Positions 33,426 to 45,747 of a DNA stretch of 64,000 bases are shown in pieces. The number at the start of each line of letters is the position of its first letter. The stretch's first letter is position 1. This DNA comes from Corydoras sp. C115 (taxonomy: Eukaryota > Chordata > Actinopteri > Siluriformes > Callichthyidae): positions 519,501 through 583,500 of the forward strand of contig JAFMOC010000084.1 of the NCBI GenBank assembly GCA_019802505.1. The letters are read 5' to 3'. Both the position numbers and the translations under genes were made by a program. A model generated the notes under the pieces. That model ran no database searches. It saw only the letters and a list, made by a program, of their open reading frames with translations, and was not told the DNA's origin.

Positions 33426-33720
33426 TTCCATTCCATCTACCCATTAGCTTCCACTTTGTCCTGTACATGGGTCGCGGGGGGGGGATGTTACCCATGCCCA
33501 TCCAGGTTGAGTTTACACAACTTTTACACAGACACACACACACAAATGCACCAGATATGAGGCAATTTGGAGAATTCAATTGACCTTGATCCATGTTTTT
33601 GGAATGTTGGATGAAAGTGGAGAACCCGGAGAAAACCCATGCAGACATGGGGAGAACATGGAAACTCCACCCAGATGGGGATTCGAACCGAAAATCCCTA
33701 GCGCTGAGAGGCGAACGTGT
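33426..33720 (-). mobile_element. AATG-tail SINE
   Basis: Minus-strand copy. The central CCCAGGACAGG segment is deleted; the CA-rich stretch, body and B box are kept. The A-box end is truncated at AACGTGTAAAC. Confidence 0.9.
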
Positions 33721-33744
33721 AAACTCGATCTCCCATTATGTAAA

Positions 33745-34080
33745 ACAACGAAATTTAAATTAGTTTTAGATGTATTTTGCTGCACCGATACATTTGTAAA
33801 CTTTGCAAAAACTCCAAGACCTACATCTTAAACAATTAAAAAAAAAAAAACATTTGAACAAGTATGACTAAAAAAAAAAAAACTTCATTAAAAAATGGCA
33901 GCATGACTAAGGTTCAAAATTTACATCTGAAAGGCCAAAAGACTTATGGAAAATAGTGGACAGACAATGCCACAGTGGAAATGTTTGGAGATATGGCACT
34001 AAACAACATCTTGCAAAAAAAAAAAAAGCATATCACATTATGAAGACATGATGACAAACTGTTAGTATCTGACTTTAAAC
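33745..34080 (+). mobile_element. Tc1-like transposase fragment
   Basis: ATGGCAGCATGACTAAGGTT, AAGACTTATGGAAAATAGTG and ACAGTGGAAATGTTTGGAGA trace the central catalytic part of a Tc1 subfamily (the FW.xxLWTDE and KVExFG blocks in degraded form). The subfamily is also seen at 37180-37880. Poly(A) runs have grown at 33840 and 34015. Confidence 0.75.
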
Positions 34081-34206
34081 ACACATGAGTATGACAAACA
34101 TAATAAAAGGTCAGATTTGGGCATAAAGTCTTGCTAGTAGTTCATAATTAAACCTCCTGTCTGATGAATGGCCCTGGAGCTCCAGCTCTGGCATTGTAAA
34201 TTTGTG

Positions 34207-34790
<584 letters not shown>

Positions 34791-35082
34791 ACCCCATGCA
34801 CATCCAGGGGAGAATGTTTCGGGCGCTGGGCAGATACACCCAGGACAGGGCGCCAATCCATCGCTGGGCACACACTCACTCACACACACACACTCTATAT
34901 GGGGAAATTTGGAGAATTCAATTGACTTGATCCATGTTTTTGGACTGTGGGAGGAAACCGGAGAACCCGGAGGAAACCCACGCAGAAACGGAGAGAACAT
35001 GGACACTCCACCCAGATGGGGAGACCGGGAATCCCTAGTGCTGAGAGGAGAACGTGCTAACCACTAAGCCACCATGCCGCCA
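34791..35082 (-). mobile_element. AATG-tail SINE, 3'-truncated
   Basis: Close to consensus from CCATCCAGGGGAGAATG to the head ACTAAGCCACCATGCCGCC. The terminal GATAATG tail is missing, unusual for a SINE. Confidence 0.92.
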
Positions 35083-35466
35083 TTTTTCTAATTGATTACA
35101 AATTGATTTTATTAATTGACTAATTAATTTTATTAATATTATGTAAAAATACATTACATTATAACTCATTCAAATGTATGTAAATACAATGTCTCACACC
35201 TCTGCTCCCAAGGGGCAAATTTACTCTTTTTAAGAGTGATTTTCTGCAATGCTATGCAATATTGGAAGAGCCTTTCTGTTACAGCTTGTGTTTTTTTTTT
35301 TCACTAATGATCTTAAAAAAAAGTAGATTAAAAACACGATTATTTTTCTCTAGTGCTTAATTAAGTTTTTTAACTTTTTAAAATCTTTTTTGAGATACTA
35401 CCTGCTTGTTATCCACCACACTGTAAGAATATTACAGCAATGTCATTACAGAACTTTCACATTTAC
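35083..35466. other. Unassigned AT-rich DNA
   Basis: Nothing recognised. Confidence 0.35.
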
Positions 35467-35478
35467 TGAAGATCTTAG

Positions 35479-35829
35479 ATCGGGTGACACGGTGGCTTAG
35501 TGGTTAGCACGTTCGCCTCTCAGCGCTAGGGATTCCTGGTTCAAGTCCCCATCTGGGTGGAGTTTCCATGTTCTCCCCGTGTCCGTGTGGGTTTCCTCCG
35601 GGTTCCTCCCACAGTCCAAAAACATGGATCAAGTCAATTGAGTTCCTTCAAATTGCCCCATATAGAGTGTGTTTGTGTGAGTGAGTGTGTGCCCAGTGAT
35701 AGATTGGCGCCCTTTCCTGGGTGTATCTGCCCAGCGCCCAAGACATTCTCCCCTGGATGGGCATGGGGAACCCCACCGCGACGCTAATAGAAGATAAAGT
35801 GGAAGATAATGAATGAATGAATGAATGAA
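35479..35829 (+). mobile_element. AATG-tail SINE with 12-bp target duplication
   Basis: Full-length: GGGTGACACGGTGGCTTAGT head, B box region GGTTCAAGTCC (one change), complete body and (AATG)n tail. Flanked by TGAAGATCTTAG (35467-35478) and TGAAGATCTCAG (35830-35841), one mismatch. Confidence 0.95.
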
Positions 35830-36004
35830 TGAAGATCTCAGCGACTTTGGTGACTGAAGTCATTCAAATTGCATGTTGGTGGCATCACAAAATTAGTTTT
35901 AATAAATTCTGATTTCTATGAGGGATTAAACTGAATTACTTTTAAGTAGCCTTGTTTTTTTAGTGGACACTTAATTTGTACATGTTCTAATGTACTATTA
36001 ATGC

Positions 36005-36062
36005 TGCTCAGGCAATGAAGGATGCTAAGTCCCCCACTGAGCCTTGGTCTTCACAAGTTTCA
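36005..36062 (+). mobile_element. LINE 3' end scrap
   Basis: GAAGGATGCTAAGTCCCCCA and CTGAGCCTTGGTCTTCACAA match part of the element at 23505-23845. Confidence 0.65.
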
Positions 36063-36090
36063 TTCATTCATTCACAACTAGTGTTGTATA

Positions 36091-36251
36091 TTGGGGGGAG
36101 GCACTCAGACACTCTATATGGGGCAATTTAGAGCATTCAATTACTTGAATGGACCGTGGGAGGAAACTGGAGAACCTGGAGGAAACCCACAGTGACACGG
36201 AGAGAACCTGAAATCGCCAGTATTAAGAAGTGCTAACCACTGTGTCGCTCC
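36091..36251 (-). mobile_element. AATG-tail SINE, decayed
   Basis: CTCTATATGGGGCAATTTAG, ACCGTGGGAGGAAACTGG and AACCTGGAGGAAACCCACAG mark the body; head remnant GTGCTAACCACTGTG. 3' part missing. Confidence 0.85.
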
Positions 36252-36539
36252 TGGTGAGAACATTTCTGCATAAAATGTACATATGTATTTCAGGTTGATG
36301 CAATAGGGACTGTATTAAGTGACTATCATTTTTAAAGTACTCACAAGCTCTTGTTCCTATGTAAATACAGTAGCATGACAGCCAAAACACCTAAACACAT
36401 TTATTCAGCAGCAGTGTCTACCCTCAGCCCTTGCACACCAGGACTTACTAAGTCTTTTTATGCATTACTTTCATGAACTGTAGTTTATAAAAGACCTAAA
36501 CATTTTGCAATTATGCACTAGGAAACATTTTCCTAACTT

Positions 36540-36690
36540 TCCAAACTAATTGTGTCACCTTTCAATATACTGCTTTGACCTATAACCTATAATGTCTTAT
36601 TTTGACTTTGTCTCAACTTTTTTTGAGTGTGTTGCAGAAATCAATTACTTCATTGGTTTATATTTATTTATTGAATAAGTATGTAATTTA
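36540..36690 (+). mobile_element. Possible mariner-type repeat end
   Basis: CTCAACTTTTTTTGAGTGTG TTGCAG resembles the ACTTTTTTGGAATGTGTTGC block at the ends of a fish DNA transposon family. Weak. Confidence 0.4.
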
Positions 36691-36892
36691 ATTTAAATAT
36701 TTATCTATTTGCTTACTAAATAAAGTTTTCAGTAAATAAATGAATTTAATGTTTAATTATTATTGCATAATTGTTTGGAAATATTGTTCGTTAAAAATCA
36801 ATAAACCATACAATCTCTTCAAACATTTTTGTACTTTACAGTGATACTTTAGTTAATTGACATATGGTAGTAGAAGTTCAGGCATCTCTTTG

Positions 36893-37107
36893 ATGAGATG
36901 AGCTTAGTGGTTAGGGCATTGGGCTATCAATCTGAAGGTTGGGGGTTCAAATCCCAGGTCCACTGAAGTTACCAATGTGGGTCCTTGAGCAAGAGCCTTA
37001 ACCCTCATTGCTCCAGGGATGTTGTGATTAACCCTGTGCTCAACTTGTAAGATGCTTTGGATAAAGCGTCTGCAAAATGACCAAATGTTATGTAAATGTA
37101 ATGATGA
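36893..37107 (+). mobile_element. tRNA-headed SINE, V-SINE/DANA-like
   Basis: GAGCTTAGTGGTTAGGGCAT head, GGTTCAAATCCC B box, CACTGAAGTTACCAATGTGG body and GATAAAGCGTCTGCAAAATG 3' motif with TGTAAATGTAATG tail. The best kept of three copies. Confidence 0.85.
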
Positions 37108-37179
37108 TCTGCCACAAAAATCTTTGAAATTATCATTTTATGGACTCCACAGACCTCAGTTAGAAACCTTTTTTGCCTT

Positions 37180-37364
37180 ATAGCACAATTGAAAAAAGAC
37201 TAACCAACTTTGGTTTAACAGTAGGAAAACTTCATAAGATCATTGTAAACTGGCCTATGTTTGTTTGCAAATCTTTTTAAGTAAAGTCATTTACATGGAT
37301 GCGGCAAAAGTTAAAATGTATGGCACTGCACCATGCTTGATGAAAACCATACACATACAGTATT
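37180..37364 (+). mobile_element. Tc1-like transposase fragment, left of an insertion
   Basis: GCACAATTGAAAAAAGACTA, ACCAACTTTGGTTTAACAG and ATGTATGGCACTGCACCATG trace a decayed Tc1 transposase. It resumes at 37790 with ATACCAACTGTCAAGCACGG. Confidence 0.75.
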
Positions 37365-37792
37365 AAAAAAAAATATGGGTGTAAATCGGAGCCTTCATGA
37401 CGATTCCAATATTCATTCTTCAAGCCAACAATTCAATTATTTTCGATACTGTATTTAGGAATTCAATGATTCAATCAGATTTGATATGATTAAATGCGAT
37501 CCAATACTAAATTTAGTCATTTCACTATTAAATTAAAACAACAAAACGAAAAACTGACCTCTACAGTCAAACATTTGTAATCTTGGAAATATATATAAGT
37601 ATATTATTAATACAAATTTAACAAACACAGCCAGATATGAAATCTATTATTACATAATGTGCCTTACAGTTCAACTGATGTTTGGGCCTCTGTGTTTTTA
37701 CATGTCTGCATTGTTGCACATTAATCGATAGTCTTGCAGACGTATCGATGCATCAAATCACCAGGTGTAAAATGAATGCATCAATTTGAATC
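37365..37792. mobile_element. MITE-like element inside Tc1
   Basis: It begins TATGGGTGTAAATC and ends GATTTTACACC-type in reverse (AATATTTACACCATA), giving short inverted ends around TGGTGTAAAT. Internal ATTCAAT, ATCGATGCATC and GATTCAATCA words are typical of a fish hAT-like non-autonomous family. No exact target duplication is readable. Confidence 0.6.
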
Positions 37793-37880
37793 AATTAATA
37801 TTTACACCATACCAACTGTCAAGCACGGTGTAAGAAGAAGAATAATAATTTGGGGTTGTTTTTTTGCCACGTGTCCTTGA
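37793..37880 (+). mobile_element. Tc1-like transposase fragment, right of the insertion
   Basis: ACCAACTGTCAAGCACGGTG and ATTTGGGGTTGTTTTTTTGCC correspond to the segment for the GG...WG.F block of the transposase, continuing 37180-37364. Confidence 0.75.
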
Positions 37881-38644
37881 GTTAAATATAAACAAATTTG
37901 CATTCATATATAGAACTCTTCCGGTTAAAGTTTAGTCAAATTATGGGTCATGTTGCAGCTATAAAAGTTTGAGTTTAAGTTAAAACTAAAAAATCCCTCT
38001 CTAGTACTTGGGGCATTACCATAGTTTGGACATGGTTTAGTTCCCCATGTTATCCTTAAGACTGCTGTGATATCAGCTAAAACAGCCTTAGGGTTTAGGG
38101 ATTCATTTAATTACCACTTTAATTATTACCTTTCACTTGTTTGCTTTCTGCCTGTCAATCTTTTCTATTCTTTTTCTCAATTCTCTTATTTCTTGGTTCT
38201 CTAAGGAGCAGCTGCTGGCGAGGTGTTTCCCAATCATAGACAAACACGGGGGAGTCAAAGGTTATCAAAACTAGCATTGTTTACGTTGTACAATAGAGGC
38301 AGACCTCCAGGGGTGACTCTTTTCTCCCAGCTTCTCATTCCCTCCTGCTTACCTTATTCTGAATTCCTGTGGTTTCTGGTGTCCTTTTAATTGTGTGATT
38401 TATTTAATCAGTACAAGCAGAGTTTTTAGTTGCATATTATCAGTCTGAACATTTGGTCAGCAAAATTAACTCAACAATCTCAATGTTAATAATTTTTTAA
38501 TAATGAACACTTTATAATATATAGTTAACAATAATTAACAATAATTAACGAGGATATGTTTTTATGTCTTTCTACTTTAGGACTTTTTTTTAAAATTTAT
38601 TTTGTTTTTTCCTACTATGTTTAGATTGTTCTCCTCTCTGCAGT
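37881..38644. other. Unassigned DNA
   Basis: 38200-38350 is balanced, repeat-free sequence and may be single-copy. No exon evidence. Confidence 0.35.
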
Positions 38645-38928
38645 GGGTATTCAGGTTCGAATCGTAATCTGGTTGGAGTTTCCATGTTCACCCCATATCA
38701 GCGTGGGTTTCCTCTGGGTTCTAGTTACCTCCCACAGTCCAAAAACATAGATTTAAGGTATAATGAATGCTCTGAATTGCCCCATATAGTGTGTGTTTAT
38801 CTGCGTGAGTGTGCCCAGCGACAGCCACCCTGTTCTGTTCAGTGCCCCAAAACATTCTCCCCAGGATGGCCATGGGAAATATAGTAGAGGATATAGCAGA
38901 AGATAATGAGTGAATGAATGAATGAATG
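38645..38928 (+). mobile_element. AATG-tail SINE, 5'-truncated in the head
   Basis: It starts just before the B box (AGGTTCGAATCG), with a diverged body and a GATAATGAGTGAATG tail. Confidence 0.9.
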
Positions 38929-39647
38929 TGTTGTCATTTAAGAGATATTTAAAATATATAAAAAAGGCTATAGCAGATGGATATAATCAATGCATAGTGA
39001 TATAAATAAAGAAGCACTGGGCCAACCTTATAATGCTTTCTAATATTCTTGTGAATTTTACAGTCAACTCTCCACGCTTTACCATCCATGACTCACTTTG
39101 TTTGAAGCATATACAGTCTATATGCACTGTTATTGCTATTGAAAATATCATATAAAAGTCTGTAGTCTCACATATTTTTACGGCATCTATATATGCACTT
39201 GAGAAATGAAACAGAGTTCTGATCCATTTATTTATTTGATTTTAACATTTAATCCACAGTGTTTCAACTCGTTGCCTCCAGCTAACTTTTGCAATGCTAG
39301 TCATATAATTCAGTTATAATTTATTTTTTTGTCAGAGCTGTCATCTATTTCCTGTGTTGGGACATCTTAAAGAAAACATTATCTAGCAATTTACATACTT
39401 TAATGACCTCATCTTCATAACTTCAACCTGTCTATATAAAAAAAATATTTTTAAGATTTTATTACATTTCCAGTAACCATTTATAATATTTATTAAATGT
39501 AAATAAAAATGTGCTAGTTTCTTACTAGATTCAGCAAGTTTGTAGATTCACTTAAAGTATAGTTGTTGATGCTCTACTTTGTTTTTCTTTTTCTTTAAAC
39601 CGTTATTTATAAAATACATTCTGCTAGTTAGCTACTATTAAAAGTTC
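38929..39647. other. Unassigned AT-rich DNA
   Basis: Nothing recognised. Confidence 0.4.
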
Positions 39648-40309
39648 AGGTAACACATTGTATGAATCCAGTATCTATAATGCATTATAAGTGCATGTAT
39701 AAAGCTTTATAAAGAATTAATAATCCTTTAATATCTATCATAAGCCTTTGTTAATGTACATAGATGTTAATAATCATCATAAAGTCATATAGTGTTATAA
39801 CAATATAACTTTATAACTTTATAACACCAAGTGACTTGATGCATTATAATATGAACTTATTTAAACTTTGATTATTTGGATATTTAGACAGATATTATTT
39901 ATTACACTTTACTTGAAGAGCATTTAAAAGCATTTGTAATTCATTAAGTACTACTATGTATGCGGTCTCTTTCAAAGAGGTAATTAATGACAACACTTCA
40001 TGCCTGTACAGGGAGCTTATAAGCTTTTATAAATAGTTATGAGTACTTATTTTTTAACGAAAAGCAGTTGTTAAACAAAAATGTTATAAGGCTTTATGTT
40101 GCTGGTCTCTATAATAAATTAACAAACAGTTAAAATATGTAATTCATAATGCATCATGTCACTTTGTGTTATAAAGCCTTATGGCCTGTTCTTATAACAC
40201 TTATATACTGAGTGTGTGATATATATTATAAGGCATTATGAATACTTTATAAAGCTTTATAAATACTTTAATAGTGCATTATGAATACCGGATTTAGGTA
40301 AAGTGTTGC
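39648..40309. mobile_element. MITE-like element with long inverted ends
   Basis: The left end GGTAACACATTGTATGAATC and the reversed right end GGCAACACTTTACCTAAATC continue as inverted repeats for about 75 bp or more. Both contain ATAATGCA, TTTATAAAGCTTTATAAAG and CTTATAA words. The interior has a CTCTTTCAAAGAGGTAATTA block shared with two other copies (51140-51545 and 54974-55625). No transposase. Confidence 0.8.
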
Positions 40310-40907
40310 CAAAGTTCAAATCATAGGGTTACATAAGAATGACTATTGTACTGCATAAATATTAAAAACTAGATAAATAATAACCCATGTAACAAAAGAC
40401 AGTGAGAGCTTTAATTCCAGAATAAAAGAAGCAACATGAGCTCAATAAACTGCAAATTTCTGTTCATATTGTGGGCAAACCTCCTGACATTTCCTGATTT
40501 CTCAGCTGGGACGTTTTTCATTTACACCTCCAGATGACTCTGGCTTGCCATTTAGTTTGAGTTTAACTACCCATAAGCCTATAAATAACCTCCATCCTTC
40601 CTAAAAACATTCAGGGAGATGTTCATAATTTATTTTTCATATTTACCACATTGCTCATGTTAGTATTAGTTTTAAGATTTCGATAACTATGTTTCAGAAG
40701 GTTTTACACAATTAATGAAGCTTTTTACAATGAAAAGAAAAGTTACATGAAAGAACTTATCCACGTGTTGAAGTGCAACACATACACCATCACATCACTG
40801 TCACTGCAGTTTAAAGAATAATCCATGAACCAAATTATACCTGCTCTATGCTGGTTCTGACCATTGTAAAACAGAGCATGGGGACTAGAGGACAAAATTA
40901 TGAAAAG

Positions 40908-40941
<34 letters not shown>

Positions 40942-41059
40942 TGAAATTATAAATGGTGGAATATATGTTGTTTCTATTCAATTAACATTTTTAAGAAACT
41001 ATAACATTTATGAAAATCTAAATCTGTACATTAATCATACACACACTTATAATGCTGCA
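40310..41059. other. Unassigned DNA
   Basis: A (TA)n run at 40909-40940; otherwise nothing recognised. Confidence 0.4.
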
Positions 41060-41115
41060 TGGCTGGTCAAGGAGGATGACTCCTCCATTATTCCTTGGTC
41101 CTCACACGGTTTCTT
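41060..41115 (+). mobile_element. LINE 3' end scrap
   Basis: GGTCAAGGAGGATGACTCCT and CCTTGGTCCTCACACGGTTT match part of the LINE end at 23505-23845. Confidence 0.65.
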
Positions 41116-41264
41116 TTTGAAAACAAACAAATGCCATTGCTAGGAGTTGGCTGGTGCCCTCCTCCATAAATTGTGTTTTTCCTCCATGAATTGTGTGGTA
41201 CATGAAATGAAAACTAAATTGTGGCTCAAGGACCCAGTTTCAGCCTTAAGCAATTAATAAAATA

Positions 41265-41309
41265 TTATATATATATATATTCCTCAACGGACATACTGTA
41301 TATATATAT

Positions 41310-41362
<53 letters not shown>

Positions 41363-41596
41363 TCTACCAGGGGGGCTCCCTATTGCCTATCCAGGGGAGA
41401 ACATGCTGGGCACCAATCTTTCACTAGCCACACACTCACAAAGATACACCTTGTTTTTGGACTGTTGGAGGAAGCTGGAGAACCTGGAGGAAACCAGGTA
41501 TGGACATGGGGAGAAAATGGCAACTCCAGCCAGATTGAACTGGGAATCCTCAGTGCTGAGAGGCGAATGTGCTAACCACTAACCATGTGCCACATG

Positions 41597-41669
<73 letters not shown>

Positions 41670-41690
41670 TATGTCCGTTGGGGAATGGAG
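41265..41690. repeat. Inverted (TA)n-edged structure holding a SINE
   Basis: CAACGGACATACTGTATATA at about 41285-41304 recurs inverted as TATATACAGTATGTCCGTTG at about 41661-41680, each adjoining long TA runs (41298-41360 and 41601-41667). A SINE lies between the TA runs. Confidence 0.8.
41362..41598 (-). mobile_element. AATG-tail SINE within the inverted structure
   Basis: Body and head blocks are on the minus strand (CCAGGGGAGAACATGCTGGG; GAGGCGAATGTGCTAACCAC). The tail has been replaced by TA repeat. Confidence 0.87.
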
Positions 41691-42144
<454 letters not shown>

Positions 42145-42396
42145 AGCAAGATGTTTTTGTAGCTGCTGGATGTTTCTCAATAATACTCAAGCGTGCATGT
42201 GCACACAGAGGCAGACAGCTTCCACTTTCTTTCATTCTTGGTGTTTGGCTTTTTTTCTTGTTCCCCCTTTTTCCTTCTTTTCACTCTCTAATTGAAGCGA
42301 ACATGGACTTTAAGTAAAGCCACATGCCTGGTTCTACAAATGACATTCTGTTTTAAACCTCAATGTAATGGCCTCTTTTCTCTCTTTCTATCTCAG

Positions 42397-42401
<5 letters not shown>

Positions 42402-42488
<87 letters not shown>
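42402..42488. repeat. (CT)n(CA)n compound microsatellite
   Basis: About 18 CT units pass directly into about 25 CA units. Confidence 0.97.
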
Positions 42489-42490
<2 letters not shown>

Positions 42491-43371
42491 GACAGGAAGA
42501 GTGTAGTCAAAAAGACACAATTTAAACACTAAAAAGTGCCTGTTAATTTCACTAAACACTCAGCATCTGACATTTCACCATCCCTGTTCTAAGTTTATTC
42601 CATATACTACAGATGGTTTTGCTTACTGTTTCCTTAACCAGGTGGAAACCCTAGTGCGTCTTGGGTTTGACATTTTCAATAATTTAAGCAGTTACAAGTA
42701 AAAGCCTTGCTTGTAGGTAACTTAAAAAATGAATGCTTATTTGTCCTGTCAAATTGGAATCCTTTTTTGTTTAACCCTGAGTGTAAATACTGGTCATCCT
42801 GAGACAACTAAACAAATTACCTGTAATTAAAATACGTTTCTGACTAAGTGGGAAGGACATTTCAATTGACACATTCAGTAAAACGATAATAACCAAGTTA
42901 TTGCCATTAATAAACACATATTTAACAACATGCTGTAAAAAGTATGAAGCTCACACATTCACACACTATGCGCCCTTCTGCACCTTGTGTGTCTTGCCAC
43001 ATCCACATCCTTGTTCTTTTTTTTTTAATTTTTTTTATTTTTTTTTTAGTAAAAGCGTGATCCCGATCATGTTTTTTAACATGGAGACAAAACATATGCA
43101 GACTACACATCCACATGTATGATGTTTATTATTTAGAAATGTAGCAGTTTCATGGTAGAGGCATTGTTCCACCTCTCAGAAACAAATTTTTTTAAAAAGA
43201 ATTTACATCCTTAAATCTTAATCAAAGCTGTGTTAGTATGTTGCTTAGGAAACAAATAGAAAAGCAAACTTTGTTTTTGTTTTCACATTGTAAATTATAA
43301 TTCTTACACTTGACTTATTCATTTTATATTTGTATACATTAAATGATGCACAATTTTTTATATGTAATAAG
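42489..43371. other. Unassigned DNA
   Basis: T-rich run near 43017-43048. Nothing else recognised. Confidence 0.4.
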
Positions 43372-43624
43372 GTGGCTTAGTGGTTAGCACGTTTGCCTCT
43401 CAGCTATGGGGATACAGATTCGAATACCCAGTTTCCATGTTCTACCCATGTCTGTGTGTGTTTCCCTTGGGTTCTCCGGTTTCCTCCCATAGTCCAAAAA
43501 CATGGATTCAAGTTAAATTGTATGCTCTGAATTGCCCCATATAGTTTGTGTCTGTGTGAGGGAGTGTCCCCAGTGATGGATCTCTCCAGCACCCAAAACA
43601 TTTTCTTCTGGATGGTCATGGGGA
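43372..43624 (+). mobile_element. Outer AATG-tail SINE, left part
   Basis: A moderately diverged copy from GGTGGCTTAGTGGTTAGCAC to GGATGGTCATGGGGA, where a second SINE begins. It resumes at 43988. Confidence 0.94.
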
Positions 43625-43974
43625 GGAGGCACGGTGGCTTAGTGGTTAGCACGTTCGCCTCTCAGCGCTAGGGATTCCCGGTTCAAATCCCCATCTGGGT
43701 GGAGTTTCCATGTTCTCCCCATGTCCGTGTGGGTTTCCTCCGGGTTCTCCGGTTTCCTCCCACAGTCCAAAAACATGGATCAAGTTAATTGAGTTCTCTA
43801 AATTGCCCCATATAGAGTGTGTTTGAGTGTGTGAGTGTGTACCCAGCGATGGATTGGCGCCCTGTCCTGGGTGTATCTGCCCAGCGCCCGAGACGTTCTC
43901 CCCTGGATGGGCATGGGGAACCCCACCGCGACCCTAATAGAGGATAAAGCGGGAGATAATGAATGAATGAATGA
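43625..43974 (+). mobile_element. Inner AATG-tail SINE, full length, nested
   Basis: It starts GGAGGCACGGTGGCTTAGTG, has A and B boxes, complete body and (AATG)n tail, and is very close to consensus. The exact 13-bp duplication ATGGTCATGGGGA lies at 43612-43624 and 43975-43987, made from the outer SINE sequence. Confidence 0.97.
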
Positions 43975-43987
43975 ATGGTCATGGGGA

Positions 43988-44036
43988 TCCCTCTCCACAA
44001 CACGAATAGAGGATTAAGTGGAAGATAATAAATTAA
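43988..44036 (+). mobile_element. Outer AATG-tail SINE, right part
   Basis: TCCCTCTCCACAACACGAAT, AGAGGATTAAGTGGAAGATA and a drifted tail complete the outer copy. Confidence 0.92.
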
Positions 44037-44499
44037 TAAAATATTTGTCTGGCATGATCCTAAAACCTGCTCAACCAAGGGGCTTCAACTAATCCTCGAA
44101 CCACCACATCTTGATTGGTGTTCATTCAATGCAAGCAAATCCATATAGCTCCACTACTTAATTCACTTCATTGGCTTTTGGTAGTTACAGATTACAGAAC
44201 AATCCCTGGATCTGATTTATCTTATTTCCGACTTCATATCTTTTAACACTGCTAACCAAAACATGTATTAGGCAGAAAATATGAGTTTAAAAAGCGTGAT
44301 AAATTCAGTTTTACCTCTATTTACTTTAACTCTCTATTTTACTAATTTTAATTAGAGTCTTTAGCAGCTTATCACCTTGTCTAAAAAATTCAGTTCATTC
44401 CTGTTTTTTTTTTGTACACTGATGAAATCGGTTGTAATTAAAATTGTACAAGTGTTGTGCTTTTTTTCTCGGTGAGACCTCACTGGTCATTATTGCGTA
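44037..44499. other. Unassigned DNA
   Basis: Nothing recognised. Confidence 0.35.
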
Positions 44500-45060
44500 G
44501 TTAATTTAAATAGAGCCAAAGACTCTGGCCTCCTATAAGAGAGCAAATTACTTCTAGCCACTTGAGTCAGGTGCTAATTTGACACCACACAACAAAAGTA
44601 AACATTTTAAAATGGAGTATCACATATTTTGATGTTATGTGTCATTTATTAAAGGCACTTAATTAAACCCTCACATTCAAAACCACTAATCAGGCAGCAG
44701 CAGAGTGGCTGATTGTTTTTTCCTCTCCATTAATCGCAGCCTTATGTTAACTCACAAACATGAAGGTGTGATTTGCATTTCCTGATAGACCGTTGCTGTT
44801 CGTTTTTCGGCCTGCACATCAATCACGCGCCTCACAGGCCTCTCTTAACCCAGCGAATCAGGCACAAAGCAGATATTACAAGGACTCACTAATTTGGAGA
44901 TCAGAAAGCTACTTGGCCATTGTTGAACTGAAATGAAGTCTGGCCTGGTGCACTTCACAGCTCCTACTTAATTACAGCCTGTTAATTGCATACTTGCACT
45001 GTCTAGGTTTTAATTAAAAAAAATATGCCTCGTCGAATGACGATAAGCTTTTTTTAAAAA
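44500..45060. other. Candidate conserved non-coding block
   Basis: The cleanest repeat-free stretch of the window. It holds an octamer-like GTGATTTGCATTTCC (44767-44781), several TTAATTA/TAATTA-type words (GCACTTAATTAAACC, CTACTTAATTACAGCC, GTTTTAATTAAAA) and CCATTAATCGCAG. Such clustering of homeodomain/POU-like words is typical of vertebrate developmental enhancers. No coding frame with splice sites. Inference only. Confidence 0.45.
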
Positions 45061-45159
45061 CAACAAAGCTAGAGGATTTTGTTTTAGCACCCGCCAGTCA
45101 CTGCAGGACAGAGAAAAAAAAAACTTTGCTATGTGGAAGGAGAAGAAAGATTAGAGCAT

Positions 45160-45260
45160 GTCCATTAGGACCAGAGAGAGAGCAGAGGGAGAGAGAGGGA
45201 GAGAGATGAGAGAGACAGCAAGACAGAGTGATACAGTAAAAGATAGAGAGAGAGATTTAC
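45160..45260. repeat. GA-rich low-complexity tract
   Basis: GAGAGAGAGCAGAGGGAGAG-like words. Confidence 0.75.
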
Positions 45261-45380
45261 AGTGACCTTTAGTAAATGCTAAATGCTCTATTAAATTATT
45301 TATTATAATTTCTAAAACAAGTTACTACTAGCAATACACACATCTACATCTATACTTCCTCCTTCTAGTACAGTGTTTTC

Positions 45381-45734
45381 ATTCATTCATTCATTCATTA
45401 TCTCCCACTTTATCCTCTATTAGGGTCGCGGTGGGGTTCCCCATGCCCATCCAGGGGAGAACGTCTCGGGCGCTGGGCAGATAGACCCAGGACAGGGCGC
45501 CAATCCATCGCTGGGCACACACTCACTCACACAGACACACTCTATATGGGGCAATTTTTGAGAATTCAATTGACTTGATCCATGTTTTTGGACTGTGGGA
45601 GGAAACCGGAGAACCCGGAGGAAACCCACGCAGACACGGGGAGAACATGGAAACTCCATCCAGATGGGGATTCGAACCGGGAATCCCTAGCGCAGAGAGG
45701 CGAACGTGCTAACCACTAAGCCACCGTGCCGCCG
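45381..45734 (-). mobile_element. AATG-tail SINE with 13-bp target duplication
   Basis: Full-length minus-strand copy near consensus, (CATT)n tail at left and the CCACCGTGCCGCC head end at right. Flanked by GTACAGTGTTTTC at 45368-45380 and 45735-45747. Confidence 0.97.
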
Positions 45735-45747
45735 GTACAGTGTTTTC

